Below the pieces are notes generated by a model. That model had not been told where the DNA came from and made no database searches. It was given only the letters and a program-made list of their open reading frames with translations. 64,000 bases of DNA from Thiohalobacter sp. GTDB lineage: Bacteria > Pseudomonadota > Gammaproteobacteria > DSM-19610. The DNA lies in contig JALSRZ010000014.1 of the NCBI GenBank assembly GCA_026984515.1, positions 30,040 to 94,039 on the forward strand, given 5' to 3'. The position numbers were made by a program, and so were the translations under genes. Below are positions 1 to 10,259 of this stretch, piece by piece (positions within the stretch are counted from its first letter, which is position 1; the number at the start of each line of letters is the position of its first letter).

Positions 1-1
1 C

Positions 2-76
2 TTCGCATTCATGCAACTGGGGGAACGTTACCCGGATATCGCAGCGGAGATCTATGTCATAGCAGGCAATCATTGA
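2..76 (+). CDS. 3' end of an unidentified gene (partial)
   Basis: An open frame enters from the left edge and stops at TGA 74-76, giving 24 visible C-terminal residues that end in IAGNH. The last bases overlap the TTG start proposed for the next gene (TTGA), which is typical of translationally coupled genes. The fragment is too short to assign a family, so I give no function. Confidence 0.4.
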   Translation, partial: FAFMQLGERYPDIAAEIYVIAGNH

Positions 77-855
77 CTTCCCCGCCCTGCCTTCGGATGC
101 CGGAAACACTGCAGCAGGAAGCACACGTCTGGCTGGTTGTCCCGGAATCCGTACAGGACCCGGACGAACTGGAGCATTTCCGCTCCCTGCTGTCGGACGA
201 CGAGCTGTCTCGCTACCGACGCTTCCATTTCCAGGATGACCGTCATCGTTACCTGGTGTCACACGCCATGGTTCGCAAGGTGCTTTCAGGCTACGCCGAC
301 CTGCCTCCGGCCGAATGGTGTTTTACCCGCTCACAACACGGGCGCCCTGAAATCGCCAACCGTGGAACAGCCGATATCCGCTTCAATCTCAGCCATACGC
401 GTGGTCTGGCAGCCTGCATCGTAACGCGCGGCTGTGCATGCGGTATTGATACCGAACAACTGGATACGCACCATCACCTGACCGGTATTGCGCGGCGCAT
501 GTTTTCGGCAGAGGAACACCGGCAGCTCGAAACGCTGACCGGCGCAGCCCTGACCGAATCCTTCTTTACCCGCTGGACCCTGCGCGAAGCCTTCGTCAAG
601 GCCAAGGGCATCGGTATCTCTTACCCGGTGCGAAAACTGCATTTTGATATCGGGGATGACCGGACGATCCGGGTACGGTTCACACCGGAACTGGACGAAG
701 ATCCTGCACGCTGGCAATTCCGCTTACTCCGGCCTGCTGCAACACACATTGCAGCTGTCGCCCTGCACACAGACCAGGCGCATGAACTCCGTATCGTGCA
801 ACGCTGGTTTGGCACGGATCACGCCGGGGTGACCAGGCCCCCGGCAGGCGGTTGA
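73..855 (+). CDS. 4'-phosphopantetheinyl transferase, Sfp/AcpT type
   Basis: Predicted to transfer phosphopantetheine from CoA to a serine of a carrier protein (acyl, peptidyl or aryl carrier). The family signature is visible: GIDTE around residue 124 (Mg/CoA binding) and WTLREAFVKAKG around residue 168, with the SHTRG loop before them. At about 260 residues it has the normal two-lobed Sfp length. The TTG at 73 overlaps the upstream stop; an in-frame ATG at 97 is an alternative start that removes eight residues. No polyketide or peptide synthase is in view, so the partner protein is unknown. It is convergent with flgL and not obviously part of the flagellar system. Confidence 0.85.
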   Translation: MTSPPCLRMPETLQQEAHVWLVVPESVQDPDELEHFRSLLSDDELSRYRRFHFQDDRHRYLVSHAMVRKVLSGYADLPPAEWCFTRSQHGRPEIANRGTADIRFNLSHTRGLAACIVTRGCACGIDTEQLDTHHHLTGIARRMFSAEEHRQLETLTGAALTESFFTRWTLREAFVKAKGIGISYPVRKLHFDIGDDRTIRVRFTPELDEDPARWQFRLLRPAATHIAAVALHTDQAHELRIVQRWFGTDHAGVTRPPAGG

Positions 856-864
856 AAAAGCCTG

Positions 865-1767
865 CTAAAGGAACTTGAACAGGTTCAGGTCCTGCACCCG
901 GACAAAGGCCTGCTGCGCCGCCTGCAGGCCCACGCTCTGGCGGTTCAGGCGACTGGCGGCCTCGGCATAATCCAGGTCCTCGACCGTGGACCGGGTCTGC
1001 TCCAGTTGCTCCAGCAGACCCTTGTTGATGGACTGCTGACTGTCCAGCGCATTGAGACGGGCCCCGGCGCCGGCCCTGAAGCCGAGCAGGTGCTCCATGG
1101 CCCGGTCGACCTGTGCCAGGCTGTTGCTGTTGGGCGTGTTGGCTTCGAGATCGGTCGCCAGCGTTTCCAGCGTTGCGAAAATACTCTCGAACCCCCCGCT
1201 GCCATCCGCAATATCCATAAAGACCGCCTGACCGGAGTCACCGTCCGCGATCTGCCGGGCCGGTCCGACCTGGATCTGGCGCTGGCCGCTGTCACCGGCA
1301 TAGCTGAAGACACCCGGTGCCGTTTCACTGAAGGGCACGGTCTGCACCTGGAACCCGGCAAACATGAACTGCCCGTTGCCGTCCTTGCGGTTGGCCAGAC
1401 CCAGCACTTCACCGGACAGCTGGCGTATCTCGGCCGCCATCGCGGCGCGCTCCTGGGCGCCGTTGGTGTCATTGAGTGCCGCCACCGTCAGCTCCCTGAC
1501 GCGTTGCAGGGCATCGCCCACTGCACCCAGCGTATTATCTTCGATTTCCAGTCGGGTACGCGCGGCAAGAATATTACTCTGGTACTGTTTCGTGAGTTTG
1601 GTCGATTCCGACAAACCGACCAGCTGTGCTGCACCGGTCGGGTCATCACTGGGCCGATTGATACGCTTCCCGGTCGAGAGCTGATTCTGGGTTTCAAACA
1701 GGCGGTTCTGCTGGTCCAGTATGGAGCCAATACCCTGGCGAAACAGTTGCAGGCTGCCGATACGCAT
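865..1767 (-). CDS. flgL: Flagellar hook-associated protein 3 FlgL
   Basis: Second hook-filament junction protein, exported through the flagellar type III apparatus and polymerised between FlgK and the flagellin filament. At 300 residues it has usual FlgL length. The N terminus (MRIGSLQLFRQG, then TGKRINRPSDDP) and the C-terminal heptad region ending in LNLFKFL are the flagellin-like D0/D1 coiled-coil segments that pair in the assembled tube. It is the last gene of the leftward flg operon and follows flgK after only 2 bases. No separate promoter is evident, though many species add a class 3 promoter before flgK. Confidence 0.95.
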   Translation of the reverse strand: MRIGSLQLFRQGIGSILDQQNRLFETQNQLSTGKRINRPSDDPTGAAQLVGLSESTKLTKQYQSNILAARTRLEIEDNTLGAVGDALQRVRELTVAALNDTNGAQERAAMAAEIRQLSGEVLGLANRKDGNGQFMFAGFQVQTVPFSETAPGVFSYAGDSGQRQIQVGPARQIADGDSGQAVFMDIADGSGGFESIFATLETLATDLEANTPNSNSLAQVDRAMEHLLGFRAGAGARLNALDSQQSINKGLLEQLEQTRSTVEDLDYAEAASRLNRQSVGLQAAQQAFVRVQDLNLFKFL

Positions 1768-1769
1768 GG

Positions 1770-3431
1770 CTACCTCCCTACCGCTGCCAGCAGGGTCTGG
1801 AAGGTGGAGTCCGCGACCGAAATTACCTGTGCAATCGCCTGGTACGCCTGCTGGAAACGAATCAGGTCCGCGGCTTCTTCATCCAGGTTGACGCCGGACA
1901 CCCTGTCACGTGACTCCTGCGCCTGTGCCTGCAATGCAGCCTGTGCCTTCGCACTGATTTTCGCACTGCTGGTCTGCGTACCCAGCTGCGCGATCAACTG
2001 ACCATAAGCGCCCTGAAAACTGGTCGTCCCGCCTTCCATGGTCTGCGCGGTCTGCAGCCCTGCCAGTAGCAGGGCATTGCTGTTATCGCCCGGTGCCGGA
2101 CTGCCGGCCATCGCAGCCGCCGCAATTTCACGCGGGTTGCTGAGCAGCACACCCATGCCCGCAGCACCGCTGCGCGTGGGACGGATCCGGAAACGGTCAC
2201 CTGCGACCGCTCCCGCAGTCACCTCGACACTGAGTCCGTCGAACAGAAACGGGTCGGCTGCCGTACCACTACCCGTCATACTGACAGCCTGACTGTCGCT
2301 GACGCGGCTGGCGGTCCACGCCGCCCCGTCAAAAGACAGCGTATAATCCTGCGTGCTCAGATTACTGATATTGGGGGTATCGAACACGGCCGTCACAGTG
2401 GCGGTGCCGGTATTCGCGGCAGTACCCGCTACCAGTGGCGTGGTGACGGAAAAATAGGCCGCCCCGGCCACACCGTCCAGGTCCATCCCGGCGCTTTGCT
2501 GCAGGTTGAATTCCGTCGCCAGGCTCACCGCGATCCTGCCCAGCGAGTTCTGCGCCGGGTTCAGCACCTGGTCGCGCAGGTCCAGCAGCGCGCCGAGCTT
2601 TCCGCCATTGAGATTATCTGTGATCACGGCGGAAGTGCCGCCACTGACAATGGCAATTTCCGCGCGATTGCTGTCGAACTCGTTGCGGGTGACCTGCAGC
2701 GGCGAATCCAGGAAACGCGTTACCAGCGCCTGCCCGCTGCCCACGAATACATTCACCGCCCCGTCATCCTGTTGTACCGTGCGTACCGAAACCAGCTTTG
2801 ACAACTGGTTGATCAGCCCGTCGCGTTTATCCATCAGGTCGTTCGGCACGGCACCGGTACCCTGGCTGGTCGCATCGACCACGCTACGGTTGGCATCGGC
2901 AATCGCTGCAGTAAGGCCATTGACCTCGTTTACGATATTATCCAGCCCACCGTTGATCTCGCGGCGCATGGAATCCAGCTGACTGTCCAGGTTCTGCAGG
3001 CGCGACACCAGCGAACCGGATTCCGACAGCAGCAACTGGCGCGCCGGAATGGATGCGGGATCATCGGCAACCGTCTGCACGGCATTGAAGAAACTCTCCA
3101 GGCCCGCACCGAGACCGGCATCGGCGTCGCCCAGCAGGTCACTCACACGAGCGGAGTAATTGAAATAGGTTTCGTACTGCGAAGTGGAGCTGCTGGTCTC
3201 GCGCAGGCGGTCAATCGTAAACTGATCGAACATGCGCTCTATTTTTTCAATCTTGACACCATTGCCGACGTAGCCCTGACCGGTAAAGCTGGACTGGCGG
3301 GTACCCAGCTCGACCCGCTGTCGCGAGTAGTTCTCATTGTTGGCGTTGCTGATGTTGTTACCGGTCACCGATATGGCTCTCTGAAAAGCCTGCAGGCCGG
3401 ATGCCGCTGTGCCGAGTAATCCTACCGCCAT
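1770..3431 (-). CDS. flgK: Flagellar hook-associated protein 1 FlgK
   Basis: First hook-filament junction protein (553 residues). The N terminus (MAVGLLGTAASGLQAFQRA, then the SNANNENYSRQ rod/hook motif) and the C terminus (DEEAADLIRFQQAYQAIAQVISV) are the conserved flagellar axial-protein ends; the variable middle domain is exposed. I start at the ATG at 3431, although the frame stays open 14 codons upstream, because MAVGLL matches the family start. It lies between flgJ and flgL. FlgN, encoded at 13993, is the expected export chaperone for FlgK and FlgL. Confidence 0.95.
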   Translation of the reverse strand: MAVGLLGTAASGLQAFQRAISVTGNNISNANNENYSRQRVELGTRQSSFTGQGYVGNGVKIEKIERMFDQFTIDRLRETSSSTSQYETYFNYSARVSDLLGDADAGLGAGLESFFNAVQTVADDPASIPARQLLLSESGSLVSRLQNLDSQLDSMRREINGGLDNIVNEVNGLTAAIADANRSVVDATSQGTGAVPNDLMDKRDGLINQLSKLVSVRTVQQDDGAVNVFVGSGQALVTRFLDSPLQVTRNEFDSNRAEIAIVSGGTSAVITDNLNGGKLGALLDLRDQVLNPAQNSLGRIAVSLATEFNLQQSAGMDLDGVAGAAYFSVTTPLVAGTAANTGTATVTAVFDTPNISNLSTQDYTLSFDGAAWTASRVSDSQAVSMTGSGTAADPFLFDGLSVEVTAGAVAGDRFRIRPTRSGAAGMGVLLSNPREIAAAAMAGSPAPGDNSNALLLAGLQTAQTMEGGTTSFQGAYGQLIAQLGTQTSSAKISAKAQAALQAQAQESRDRVSGVNLDEEAADLIRFQQAYQAIAQVISVADSTFQTLLAAVGR

Positions 3432-3495
3432 GATGTATACCTCTGCCGTTTGTGACAGCGTACTGTGGACCACGCCATGAAATCGTTCGCCTTCA

Positions 3496-4464
3496 TCAAC
3501 TCATCGGCTCCCCGGCTTCTTCCCGTACGACGGGCGCCAGTTCGCGGAGTGGTCTGCTGTTCATGATTTCACCAACCTTGTCTGCATAACCAGGGTCTGT
3601 CGCGTAGCCGGCCTGTGACAGCGCGCGCACAAAAGCCGGTGCATCGCCGCCCGACTGCAGCGCTTCCCGGTAACGCGGCCTGGACTTCAGGAAATCCGCG
3701 TAGTCGGCAAAACTGTCTGCCAGCGACGGATAGGCCCTGAAAGCAGCGCGTTCCCTGCGCATCAGGCCGTCCCTGTATTCAACCGTTTCACTCACCGCCC
3801 GCTCACCCTGCCATTGCGTATCCGCCTTGATACCAAACAGGTTGAAGCTGTTCTGACCATCCGCCGTGCGGATCATGTTCCTGCCCCAACCGGTCTCCAG
3901 CGCCGCCTGGGCGACCAGAGCCTCGGGGCGGGTACCCAGCGCCTGCGCGGTACGCTCTGCATGCGGCCACAGTGCACGCACAAAATCCCCCCTGGATGCC
4001 GGTTGCCAGTCTCGCAGGGCCGCCACATCCGGCCGAACCGGTGCCTGTGCCGCCAGTGTATCCGGTGCCGGCATCTGCTGTGCGCGTGACACACGCTGTT
4101 GCGGGTCGAAGCTCAGGGTCGCAGCATCTGCGACCGCATCCGTTGTGCCCGGTTCCGCACTGCCCGGGCGCCGCAGCTGCTTCACCATCATTTCCGCCAG
4201 TCCCAGACCCTGTTTCCTGCTCATATCGAGCGCCAGCTGATGGTCATACATGGACTGGTAGGTTTTGGTATGTTCGCTGTCCATCAGGCCTTCGCCCAGA
4301 CCGGCATCGCGCATGCTCTTCAGCATCATCTGGATGAACAGGGCTTCAAACTGGCCGGCCACCTCGCGCAGTGTCTCTTCGCTGTTGTCGTTTGCACGAC
4401 TGCGCAGCTCGGCAAGTCCCTTGAAGTCGGTATAAACGTCGGTCTGCAGGACAGGGGAGGTCAC
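3496..4464 (-). CDS. flgJ: Flagellar rod-assembly protein / peptidoglycan hydrolase FlgJ
   Basis: Acts as the rod cap and drills the peptidoglycan for the growing rod. The N-terminal rod-binding domain covers roughly residues 1-105 (VAGQFEALFIQMMLKSMRDA). After a linker, the C-terminal glucosaminidase-type hydrolase domain (about 150-310) has QAALETGWGRN with the likely catalytic glutamate, so this is the dual-domain form. It starts with GTG at 4464; that base is shared with the flgI stop codon, so the two genes are coupled. Length (322) is normal. Confidence 0.93.
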   Translation of the reverse strand: MTSPVLQTDVYTDFKGLAELRSRANDNSEETLREVAGQFEALFIQMMLKSMRDAGLGEGLMDSEHTKTYQSMYDHQLALDMSRKQGLGLAEMMVKQLRRPGSAEPGTTDAVADAATLSFDPQQRVSRAQQMPAPDTLAAQAPVRPDVAALRDWQPASRGDFVRALWPHAERTAQALGTRPEALVAQAALETGWGRNMIRTADGQNSFNLFGIKADTQWQGERAVSETVEYRDGLMRRERAAFRAYPSLADSFADYADFLKSRPRYREALQSGGDAPAFVRALSQAGYATDPGYADKVGEIMNSRPLRELAPVVREEAGEPMS

Positions 4465-5567
4465 TAGATCACCATCAGCTCGGCGCGCAGGGCACCGGCC
4501 TGTTTCAGCGCCTGGAGTATCGCCACGATGTCGGCCGGAGTAGCCCCTACCCGGTTTACCCCGTCGACAATATCCTGCAGGGTGATATTCTGCTTCAGCA
4601 GGAAGGTATGGTTACCTTTCAGGCCGATATCCAGGTCACTCTGATCGGTAACGGCAGTGCGGCCACGCCGGGCAAAGGCACCCGGCTGGCTGACCTGCTT
4701 GTTTTCAGTAATGGTCACCACCAGCGTTCCGTGTGACACGGCGGCCGGCAGTATCTTCACGTTTGCCCCGATCACCACCGTACCGGTTCTCGAATTGATC
4801 ACGACCCTGGCTGCGGCTTCGCCCGGTTCAACCGATATATTTTCCACCAGTGAGGCAAAGGCGACCCGCTGGGAAGGATTTCTCGGTGCACTGACACGAA
4901 TCGAAACCGAATCGATCGGGTTCGCAATACCCGGACCCACGGTTTCGTTGATCGCCTCGGCCAGCCGATTTGCGGTGGTAAAGTCCGAACGGTTCAGGTC
5001 AAAGGTAATGAAATCGCCCTGCATAAACGGGTTGTGCACCACCCGCTCAACGGTCGCACCGTTGGGAATGGTGCCGACACTCGGTACATTCACGGTAATA
5101 CTGGACCCGTCAGCGCCTTCTGCATTGAGACCACTGACCAGCAAGTCGCCCTGGGCCATGGCATACACACGTCCATCGGCACCTTTTAACGGCGCCATGA
5201 GCAACGCGCCACCGCGCAGGCTCTTGGCATTGCCGATCGAGGACACCGTAACATCGATGGTCTGACCGATCTTGGCAAAAGCCGGCAGCCTGGCATGTAT
5301 GGAAACCGCCGCGACGTTCTTCAACTGCGGTGTCACCCCGGGCGGCAGCGTGATACCGAACTGTTTCAGCATGTTCTGCAAACTCTGCACGGTAAAGGGT
5401 GTCTGGCTGGTCTGGTCACCGCTGCCGTCCAGGCCGACCACCAGCCCGTAGCCGACCAGCTGGTTCTCCCGCACCCCGGACAGGTGCGCCAGGTCTTTGA
5501 TGCGCTCGGCCCAGACCGGGTTGCCCAGCACGAGCAACGACAGGAACAGAAACAGTGTACGTATCAT
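4464..5567 (-). CDS. flgI: Flagellar P-ring protein FlgI
   Basis: Periplasmic subunit of the P ring, the peptidoglycan bushing around the rod. 367 residues: a Sec signal peptide ([15 protein letters not shown]...VWA), then the conserved [21 protein letters not shown] and GLDGSGDQT motifs. The frame extends upstream, but the ATG at 5567 has GGAG nine bases before it, whereas the ATG at 5582 has no ribosome-binding site and sits almost on the flgH stop. It overlaps flgJ by one base. Confidence 0.95.
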   Translation of the reverse strand: MIRTLFLFLSLLVLGNPVWAERIKDLAHLSGVRENQLVGYGLVVGLDGSGDQTSQTPFTVQSLQNMLKQFGITLPPGVTPQLKNVAAVSIHARLPAFAKIGQTIDVTVSSIGNAKSLRGGALLMAPLKGADGRVYAMAQGDLLVSGLNAEGADGSSITVNVPSVGTIPNGATVERVVHNPFMQGDFITFDLNRSDFTTANRLAEAINETVGPGIANPIDSVSIRVSAPRNPSQRVAFASLVENISVEPGEAAARVVINSRTGTVVIGANVKILPAAVSHGTLVVTITENKQVSQPGAFARRGRTAVTDQSDLDIGLKGNHTFLLKQNITLQDIVDGVNRVGATPADIVAILQALKQAGALRAELMVI

Positions 5568-5586
5568 TCGAGTGTGCTCCATACGC

Positions 5587-6312
5587 CTAGAACGGCCATA
5601 CCGGGTGGTTGAAGAAGCGTGCCAGCCAACCCATTTCGTTGGACTCGGCCAGCACACCCTTGCCGCTGTAGGTAATGCGTGCGTCGCCAATCTGGGTCGA
5701 CAGTATCCGGTTGTTGGTACCCACATCCTGGGGACGCACGATGCCGGAAATCTGGATAAATTCCTCGCCCTGGTTCAGGGTCAGCCATTTCTCGCCACGC
5801 ACCACCAGGTTGCCGTTGGGCAACACATCGGCGATGGTGACCGTGATCTCTCCGGTCAGGCTGTTGCTCTGGCTGGAGCCTGCTTCACCATCAAAGGCAC
5901 GTTCCGCCTTCAGGTTCTGCTGCAGGTTGTTGTTGCGGTTGCTGTCCAGCGGGATCAGCCCCGGCAGGTTGAACTGCGGTGACGCACCAAAGAATGTCGG
6001 GTTGGCAACCGTCGTTTCCTGGTTCTTGTCAGCCGTGGTCTTGGCGGATTTGGACGCTGATGTCTGCTCCTGAAGCACAACCGTGAGCACGTCGCCGATG
6101 CGCCGTGCCTTGACATCCTCGAACAGGCGTACATCGCGTGCAGCCTGGTAGATCGACCCGCCGACCGGCGCGACATCGGTATAGGCCCGCGGCATGGTCG
6201 GGCGGTAGTTGTCGCGCGGCGGTGGCCTGACGCTGGCACAGCCACTGAACAACAGCGTCAGCAACCCCATCATCAACAGTCTCGGGCCGGCAGTCAGGTG
6301 TGGCTTTTTCAT
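5587..6312 (-). CDS. flgH: Flagellar L-ring lipoprotein FlgH
   Basis: Outer-membrane L-ring subunit. The lipoprotein signal is clear: MKKPHL, a hydrophobic stretch and the lipobox LFSGC, with cysteine about 25 residues in. The mature part carries the FlgH signature ([20 protein letters not shown] and [21 protein letters not shown]). A TTG seven codons upstream is possible, but the ATG at 6312 gives a normal signal peptide. It sits between flgG and flgI, and its product interacts with FlgI in the ring complex. Confidence 0.95.
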   Translation of the reverse strand: MKKPHLTAGPRLLMMGLLTLLFSGCASVRPPPRDNYRPTMPRAYTDVAPVGGSIYQAARDVRLFEDVKARRIGDVLTVVLQEQTSASKSAKTTADKNQETTVANPTFFGASPQFNLPGLIPLDSNRNNNLQQNLKAERAFDGEAGSSQSNSLTGEITVTIADVLPNGNLVVRGEKWLTLNQGEEFIQISGIVRPQDVGTNNRILSTQIGDARITYSGKGVLAESNEMGWLARFFNHPVWPF

Positions 6313-6333
6313 GTGCTTTCTATCCCGTATCAA

Positions 6334-7119
6334 CTAGAGATTCTGAGTCACGAACTGCAGCATGCGGTCAGTGGTCTGGATGGCCTTGGAATTCATTTCA
6401 TAGGCGCGCTGGGTCTCGATCATATTGACCAGTTCTTCCACCACGTTCACGTTGGAAGTTTCCAGTGCACCCTGGGTAACCGTACCCAGGCCATTCAGAC
6501 CGGGAGTCCCGGTGGACGGCGAACCACTTGAGGCCGTCTCCAGGTACAGGTTCTCGCCCACGGCCTGCAGGCCGGTGGGGTTGATGAAATCCGCCAGCTG
6601 GATGCTGCCCACCTGGGTCGGTGTGGTACTGCCCGGGATCAGCGCCGACACGACGCCATCGGAACCGATGGTAACGCTGGTCGCGTTGCTGGGCAGGGTA
6701 ATCGCCGGCTGTATGACATAGCCACTGGAGGTAACCAGCTGCCCGGTCTCGTCCATCTTCATGGCACCGTCACGACTGTAGGCAAGGTTGCCATCCGGCA
6801 ATAACACCTGCATGAAGCCCCTGCCCTGGATGGCGATGTCCAGGCTGTTGTTGGTCTGCACGATATTACCCAGGGTCTGTATCTTTTCCGTTGCCACAGT
6901 GCGTACCCCGGTACCTACCTGCAGGCCGGTCGGCAGGCGGTTACTCTGCGACGACAGGGCGCCGGGCTGGCGCACGTTCTGGTATAAAAGATCCTCGAAT
7001 ACGGCCCGATCGCGCTTGAAACCGTTGGTGTTGACGTTGGCGAGGTTGTTGGAAATCACCCCCATGCGCATCTGCTGCGCTTCGAGACCGGTTTTCGCTA
7101 CCCACAGTGCCTTGTTCAT
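6334..7119 (-). CDS. flgG: Flagellar distal rod protein FlgG
   Basis: Distal rod subunit (261 residues), exported by the flagellar secretion system. It begins with the axial motif ([44 protein letters not shown]) and ends with [28 protein letters not shown], both diagnostic of FlgG. There is no Sec signal, as expected. Spacing to flgF is 28 bases and to flgH 21 bases. Confidence 0.96.
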   Translation of the reverse strand: MNKALWVAKTGLEAQQMRMGVISNNLANVNTNGFKRDRAVFEDLLYQNVRQPGALSSQSNRLPTGLQVGTGVRTVATEKIQTLGNIVQTNNSLDIAIQGRGFMQVLLPDGNLAYSRDGAMKMDETGQLVTSSGYVIQPAITLPSNATSVTIGSDGVVSALIPGSTTPTQVGSIQLADFINPTGLQAVGENLYLETASSGSPSTGTPGLNGLGTVTQGALETSNVNVVEELVNMIETQRAYEMNSKAIQTTDRMLQFVTQNL

Positions 7120-7147
7120 ATCGTTACCTCGTTGTCCTCTTCGGGCA

Positions 7148-7888
7148 CTAGCCCAGGTTCATGATCTGGGTAGTGCGCTCGTCCATTTCCTTGGCGGTGC
7201 TCATGATCTTTACCGAAACATCGAACATGCGCGCCAGACCGATCATGTTGACCATGGCCTCCACACCGTTCACGTTACTGCCTTCCAGCGCACCGCTGAT
7301 CAGGCTGACGTCGGTGCTGGCCTCCGCATCCCTGCCATTGCGCATGCGCAACAGGCCGTCCGGTCCTTTTTCAAGTTCGTCCTTGTCCGGTGACACCATC
7401 TTGATACGACCCACCTCGGCCAGGGTATTCGGCTGCTGGCCCAGCGGACGCACACTGATGGTTCCGTCACTGCCGATTTCCAGTTTCTGGTTATCCGGTA
7501 TGACAATCGGACCAGAATCACCCAGCACCGGGTAATCGGAACGGGTCAGCAGCTGGCCGTTGATATCGACGTGCAGGTTACCGGCACGGGTATAGGCCTC
7601 GTTGCCGTCCGCTGCCTGCACTGCAATCCAGCCGTTGCCATTCACGGCCACATCCAGGGTACGACCGGTACGCTGGATTTCACCTTTGGCAAAACTGGCG
7701 CTGTTGTTCTCGGCGACGGCGAACACGCGGCTCTGGAAACCGGCACCACTCACGGCCCGTGATGAAAATTTGGCCATCTCGGCCTGGAAACCGTTGGTTG
7801 TGGCGTTGGCGAGGTTATTCGCGTTGACCGCCTGCGCCTGCAGCAACTGCTTGCCGGCATTCCCGATAACAAAAACCACCCGATCCAT
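7148..7888 (-). CDS. flgF: Flagellar proximal rod protein FlgF
   Basis: Proximal rod subunit, paralogous to FlgG (246 residues). N terminus [19 protein letters not shown] with [19 protein letters not shown] terminus [29 protein letters not shown]. The position between flgE and flgG and the length match FlgF rather than FlgG. It lacks a cleavable signal, consistent with type III export. Confidence 0.93.
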   Translation of the reverse strand: MDRVVFVIGNAGKQLLQAQAVNANNLANATTNGFQAEMAKFSSRAVSGAGFQSRVFAVAENNSASFAKGEIQRTGRTLDVAVNGNGWIAVQAADGNEAYTRAGNLHVDINGQLLTRSDYPVLGDSGPIVIPDNQKLEIGSDGTISVRPLGQQPNTLAEVGRIKMVSPDKDELEKGPDGLLRMRNGRDAEASTDVSLISGALEGSNVNGVEAMVNMIGLARMFDVSVKIMSTAKEMDERTTQIMNLG

Positions 7889-7907
7889 GATCAGTCCTCA
7901 GTCAGCT

Positions 7908-9125
7908 CTAGCGAATATTGATAATGGTCTGCGTGATGGTGTCCGCGGTGGTAATCACCTGGGCATTGGCCTGGAAATTACGCTGCGCAGTGATCATGCT
8001 GACCAGTTCTTTGGTCAGGTCCACGTTGGAACCTTCCAGCGCACCGGACTGGATCAGGCCGGCCGCACCGGTACCCGGCGCACCCACCAGCGGCGCCCCG
8101 GAGTCGAAGGTCTCGGCCCAGCTGGTATCTCCCAGCTGACGCAGGCCCTGCGAGTTGTTGAAAGTGGCAATGGCAATCTGCCCCAGGGTACGGGACTGGC
8201 CGTTTGTGAAACGCGAAGTAATGACCCCGGTATCACTGATATCGATGCCACTCAGGCGTCCGGTTGCGAAACCGTCCTGGGTCAGCGCGTTGACGCTGAA
8301 CGGGCTGCCGAACTGTGAGGTATTATTGAAATCGACACTCACAGTCATGGCTGAAGCACCACCCGTGGGCGTAAAGGTCATGCTGGTGGGGCTGCCACCG
8401 GTAATGGCGCCCGTGTTATCAAATGTGATCGGATCACCACCCGGCGCAGCGGCATTCACCTGGTTACCGTCCACGTACTGGTACACATCCCATGCGTTAT
8501 CCGCCGTCTTGCGGAAGTACATGGTGCTGAGGTGTGGTGATCCCAGACTGTCGAATATCGTCAGCGACGTCGAGTTGGTATAGGAACTGGCATCGGCCGG
8601 GCTGAATGTTGTGGCTGCAGGAATAACGGGGGCCGAGGCATCCAGGTTCGCCTGCACGTCGACCGTGGTGGTGGCCGCCGGCGCGATGTCGGAGCGATCC
8701 AGCTGCAAGGGACCGGTGGCACCGGTAATGTTGCCGCTGGCATCCGCCTGGAAAATGGTCAGTTGCTGCTGCTGATTGTTGACCACGAAGCCGTTGCGGT
8801 CGACACCCAGTGCACCGGCGCGGGTGTAGGCGTTGGTGCCGTTATCATTCATGATCATGAAACCCTGCCCGCTGATGGCCAGGTCCAGGTTGTTGTCGGT
8901 AAACCCGATATTGCCCTGGGTAAACTGCTGGGAAACCGAGGACACCCGCACCCCGGTACCAATGGCGTTGGCGGTAACGCCCAGGTTCGAGGTCGCAAAG
9001 ATGTCCGCAAACTCGGCACGCGATTCCTTGAATCCCGTGGTGCCCGCATTCGCCACGTTGTTACCGATAATCCGCAGTTCTGCGGACGCTGCGTTCAAAC
9101 CACTGAGTGCTGTACGAAACGGCAT
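7908..9125 (-). CDS. flgE: Flagellar hook protein FlgE
   Basis: Main subunit of the flexible hook (405 residues). It starts with MPFRTALSGLNAASAELRII followed by the conserved NNVANAGTTGFKESRAEFAD, and ends with GSNVDLTKELVSMITAQRNF. The intervening Thr/Ser/Gly-rich region corresponds to the D1/D2 outer domains. It directly follows flgD, which encodes its capping scaffold, with 24 bases between. Confidence 0.96.
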   Translation of the reverse strand: MPFRTALSGLNAASAELRIIGNNVANAGTTGFKESRAEFADIFATSNLGVTANAIGTGVRVSSVSQQFTQGNIGFTDNNLDLAISGQGFMIMNDNGTNAYTRAGALGVDRNGFVVNNQQQQLTIFQADASGNITGATGPLQLDRSDIAPAATTTVDVQANLDASAPVIPAATTFSPADASSYTNSTSLTIFDSLGSPHLSTMYFRKTADNAWDVYQYVDGNQVNAAAPGGDPITFDNTGAITGGSPTSMTFTPTGGASAMTVSVDFNNTSQFGSPFSVNALTQDGFATGRLSGIDISDTGVITSRFTNGQSRTLGQIAIATFNNSQGLRQLGDTSWAETFDSGAPLVGAPGTGAAGLIQSGALEGSNVDLTKELVSMITAQRNFQANAQVITTADTITQTIINIR

Positions 9126-9149
9126 AATGTATCTCCTTCAGCCAGGCGG

Positions 9150-9821
9150 TTACAGGATCTGCCGGACTTCCTTGAAGTCCAGCGCCCCGACACCGTCAAG
9201 ATCCAGCAACAGCCCACCGCTGTTGCTCAAAGTCACACTGCGAACATCCGAAACGAGCAGGGTTTCGACGGCTTCATTTTTGCCATCGATACTCGCTTCG
9301 GAACTTACAAAATAGGAACCAGGCTCTGCAAAAGTGCCGTCATTCTTCAGGCCATCCCACTTGAACGCGACCGACCCGGAAGGCTGCGCGCCAAGTTCCA
9401 GCCGGCGCACGACCTGCCCGGCCTGGTCGTAGACGTTGACCACGACATCACCACTCGCGGCCGGCAACTCGACGCTGCCGCTGATCGTGCCGCCCTGCCC
9501 CAGTGCGGCGACACCCGTGGGGGCCAGCACCTGGCGACCTACCAGGCTGGTTGCCTGCAGGGCCTGGTTCGATACCAGAGACTGGCTGAGTTCGGAGAAC
9601 CCCTTGTTCAGATTACCGATGCCTTCAACAGTAGAGAACTGTGCGATCTGGGTAAGGAAAGCACCACTCTCCATTGGCTTGAAAGGGTCCTGGTTCTGCA
9701 ATTGTGTCGTCATCAGCTTGAGGAATTCTTCCTGGCCGATGCCTTTTTTGGCGGTCTTCGCATTCAGCTCGTTGACCGTGCGTAAATCGATTCCCTGCGT
9801 TCCATTCTGTGTATCGATCAT
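9150..9821 (-). CDS. flgD: Flagellar hook cap / scaffolding protein FlgD
   Basis: Scaffold that caps the growing hook and is discarded later (223 residues). The N-terminal segment GQEEFLKLMTTQLQNQDPFKPMES is the FlgD signature. A Tudor-like/FnIII region follows with AFKWDGLKNDGTFAEPGSY, as in the FlgD family. It lies between flgC and flgE. Confidence 0.95.
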   Translation of the reverse strand: MIDTQNGTQGIDLRTVNELNAKTAKKGIGQEEFLKLMTTQLQNQDPFKPMESGAFLTQIAQFSTVEGIGNLNKGFSELSQSLVSNQALQATSLVGRQVLAPTGVAALGQGGTISGSVELPAASGDVVVNVYDQAGQVVRRLELGAQPSGSVAFKWDGLKNDGTFAEPGSYFVSSEASIDGKNEAVETLLVSDVRSVTLSNSGGLLLDLDGVGALDFKEVRQIL

Positions 9822-9842
9822 AATCCTGTCCCGGTTAGCCGC

Positions 9843-10256
9843 TTACTGCCCCATCCGCAGCGTGGCAAGCAGCATCTGTTTGGAAGTGTTCAGTACTTCA
9901 ACGTTGCTCTGGTACGAGCGCGACGCAGAAATCATATTAGCCATCTCATCGACCATATTGACGTTCGGCAGGTATACGTAACCATCCTTGTCCGCCAGTG
10001 GATTGTTCGGCTGGTATTCCTGTTTCAGTTTGGCTGTACTTTCGTAGACCCCGTCCACCTTTACACCCACACTGGCCATATCCCCGTGCAGGGACTGGAT
10101 CACTGCCGAGAACACCGGGTTGCGTGCACGGTAGGTCGAATCCTCGGTCCCGCCGGCACTCTGCGCGTTGGCCAGGTTGCTGGAAGTCACGTTCAGGCGC
10201 ACGCTCTGTGCGCTCATTGCCGATCCGGCGATATCAAAAACATCCAGTAAAGACAT
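9843..10256 (-). CDS. flgC: Flagellar proximal rod protein FlgC
   Basis: Proximal rod subunit (137 residues). It shows the axial-protein N terminus (DIAGSAMSAQSVRLNVTSSNLANA), the conserved PNVNMVDEMANMISASRSYQ, and a C-terminal helix for polymerisation. It follows flgB with a 3-base gap. Confidence 0.95.
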   Translation of the reverse strand: MSLLDVFDIAGSAMSAQSVRLNVTSSNLANAQSAGGTEDSTYRARNPVFSAVIQSLHGDMASVGVKVDGVYESTAKLKQEYQPNNPLADKDGYVYLPNVNMVDEMANMISASRSYQSNVEVLNTSKQMLLATLRMGQ

Positions 10257-10259
10257 CGA

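Noticed and set aside
1006..2001. A long frame antisense to flgL/flgK.
   Set aside because: Cannot coexist with clear flagellar genes; composition typical of a shadow frame.
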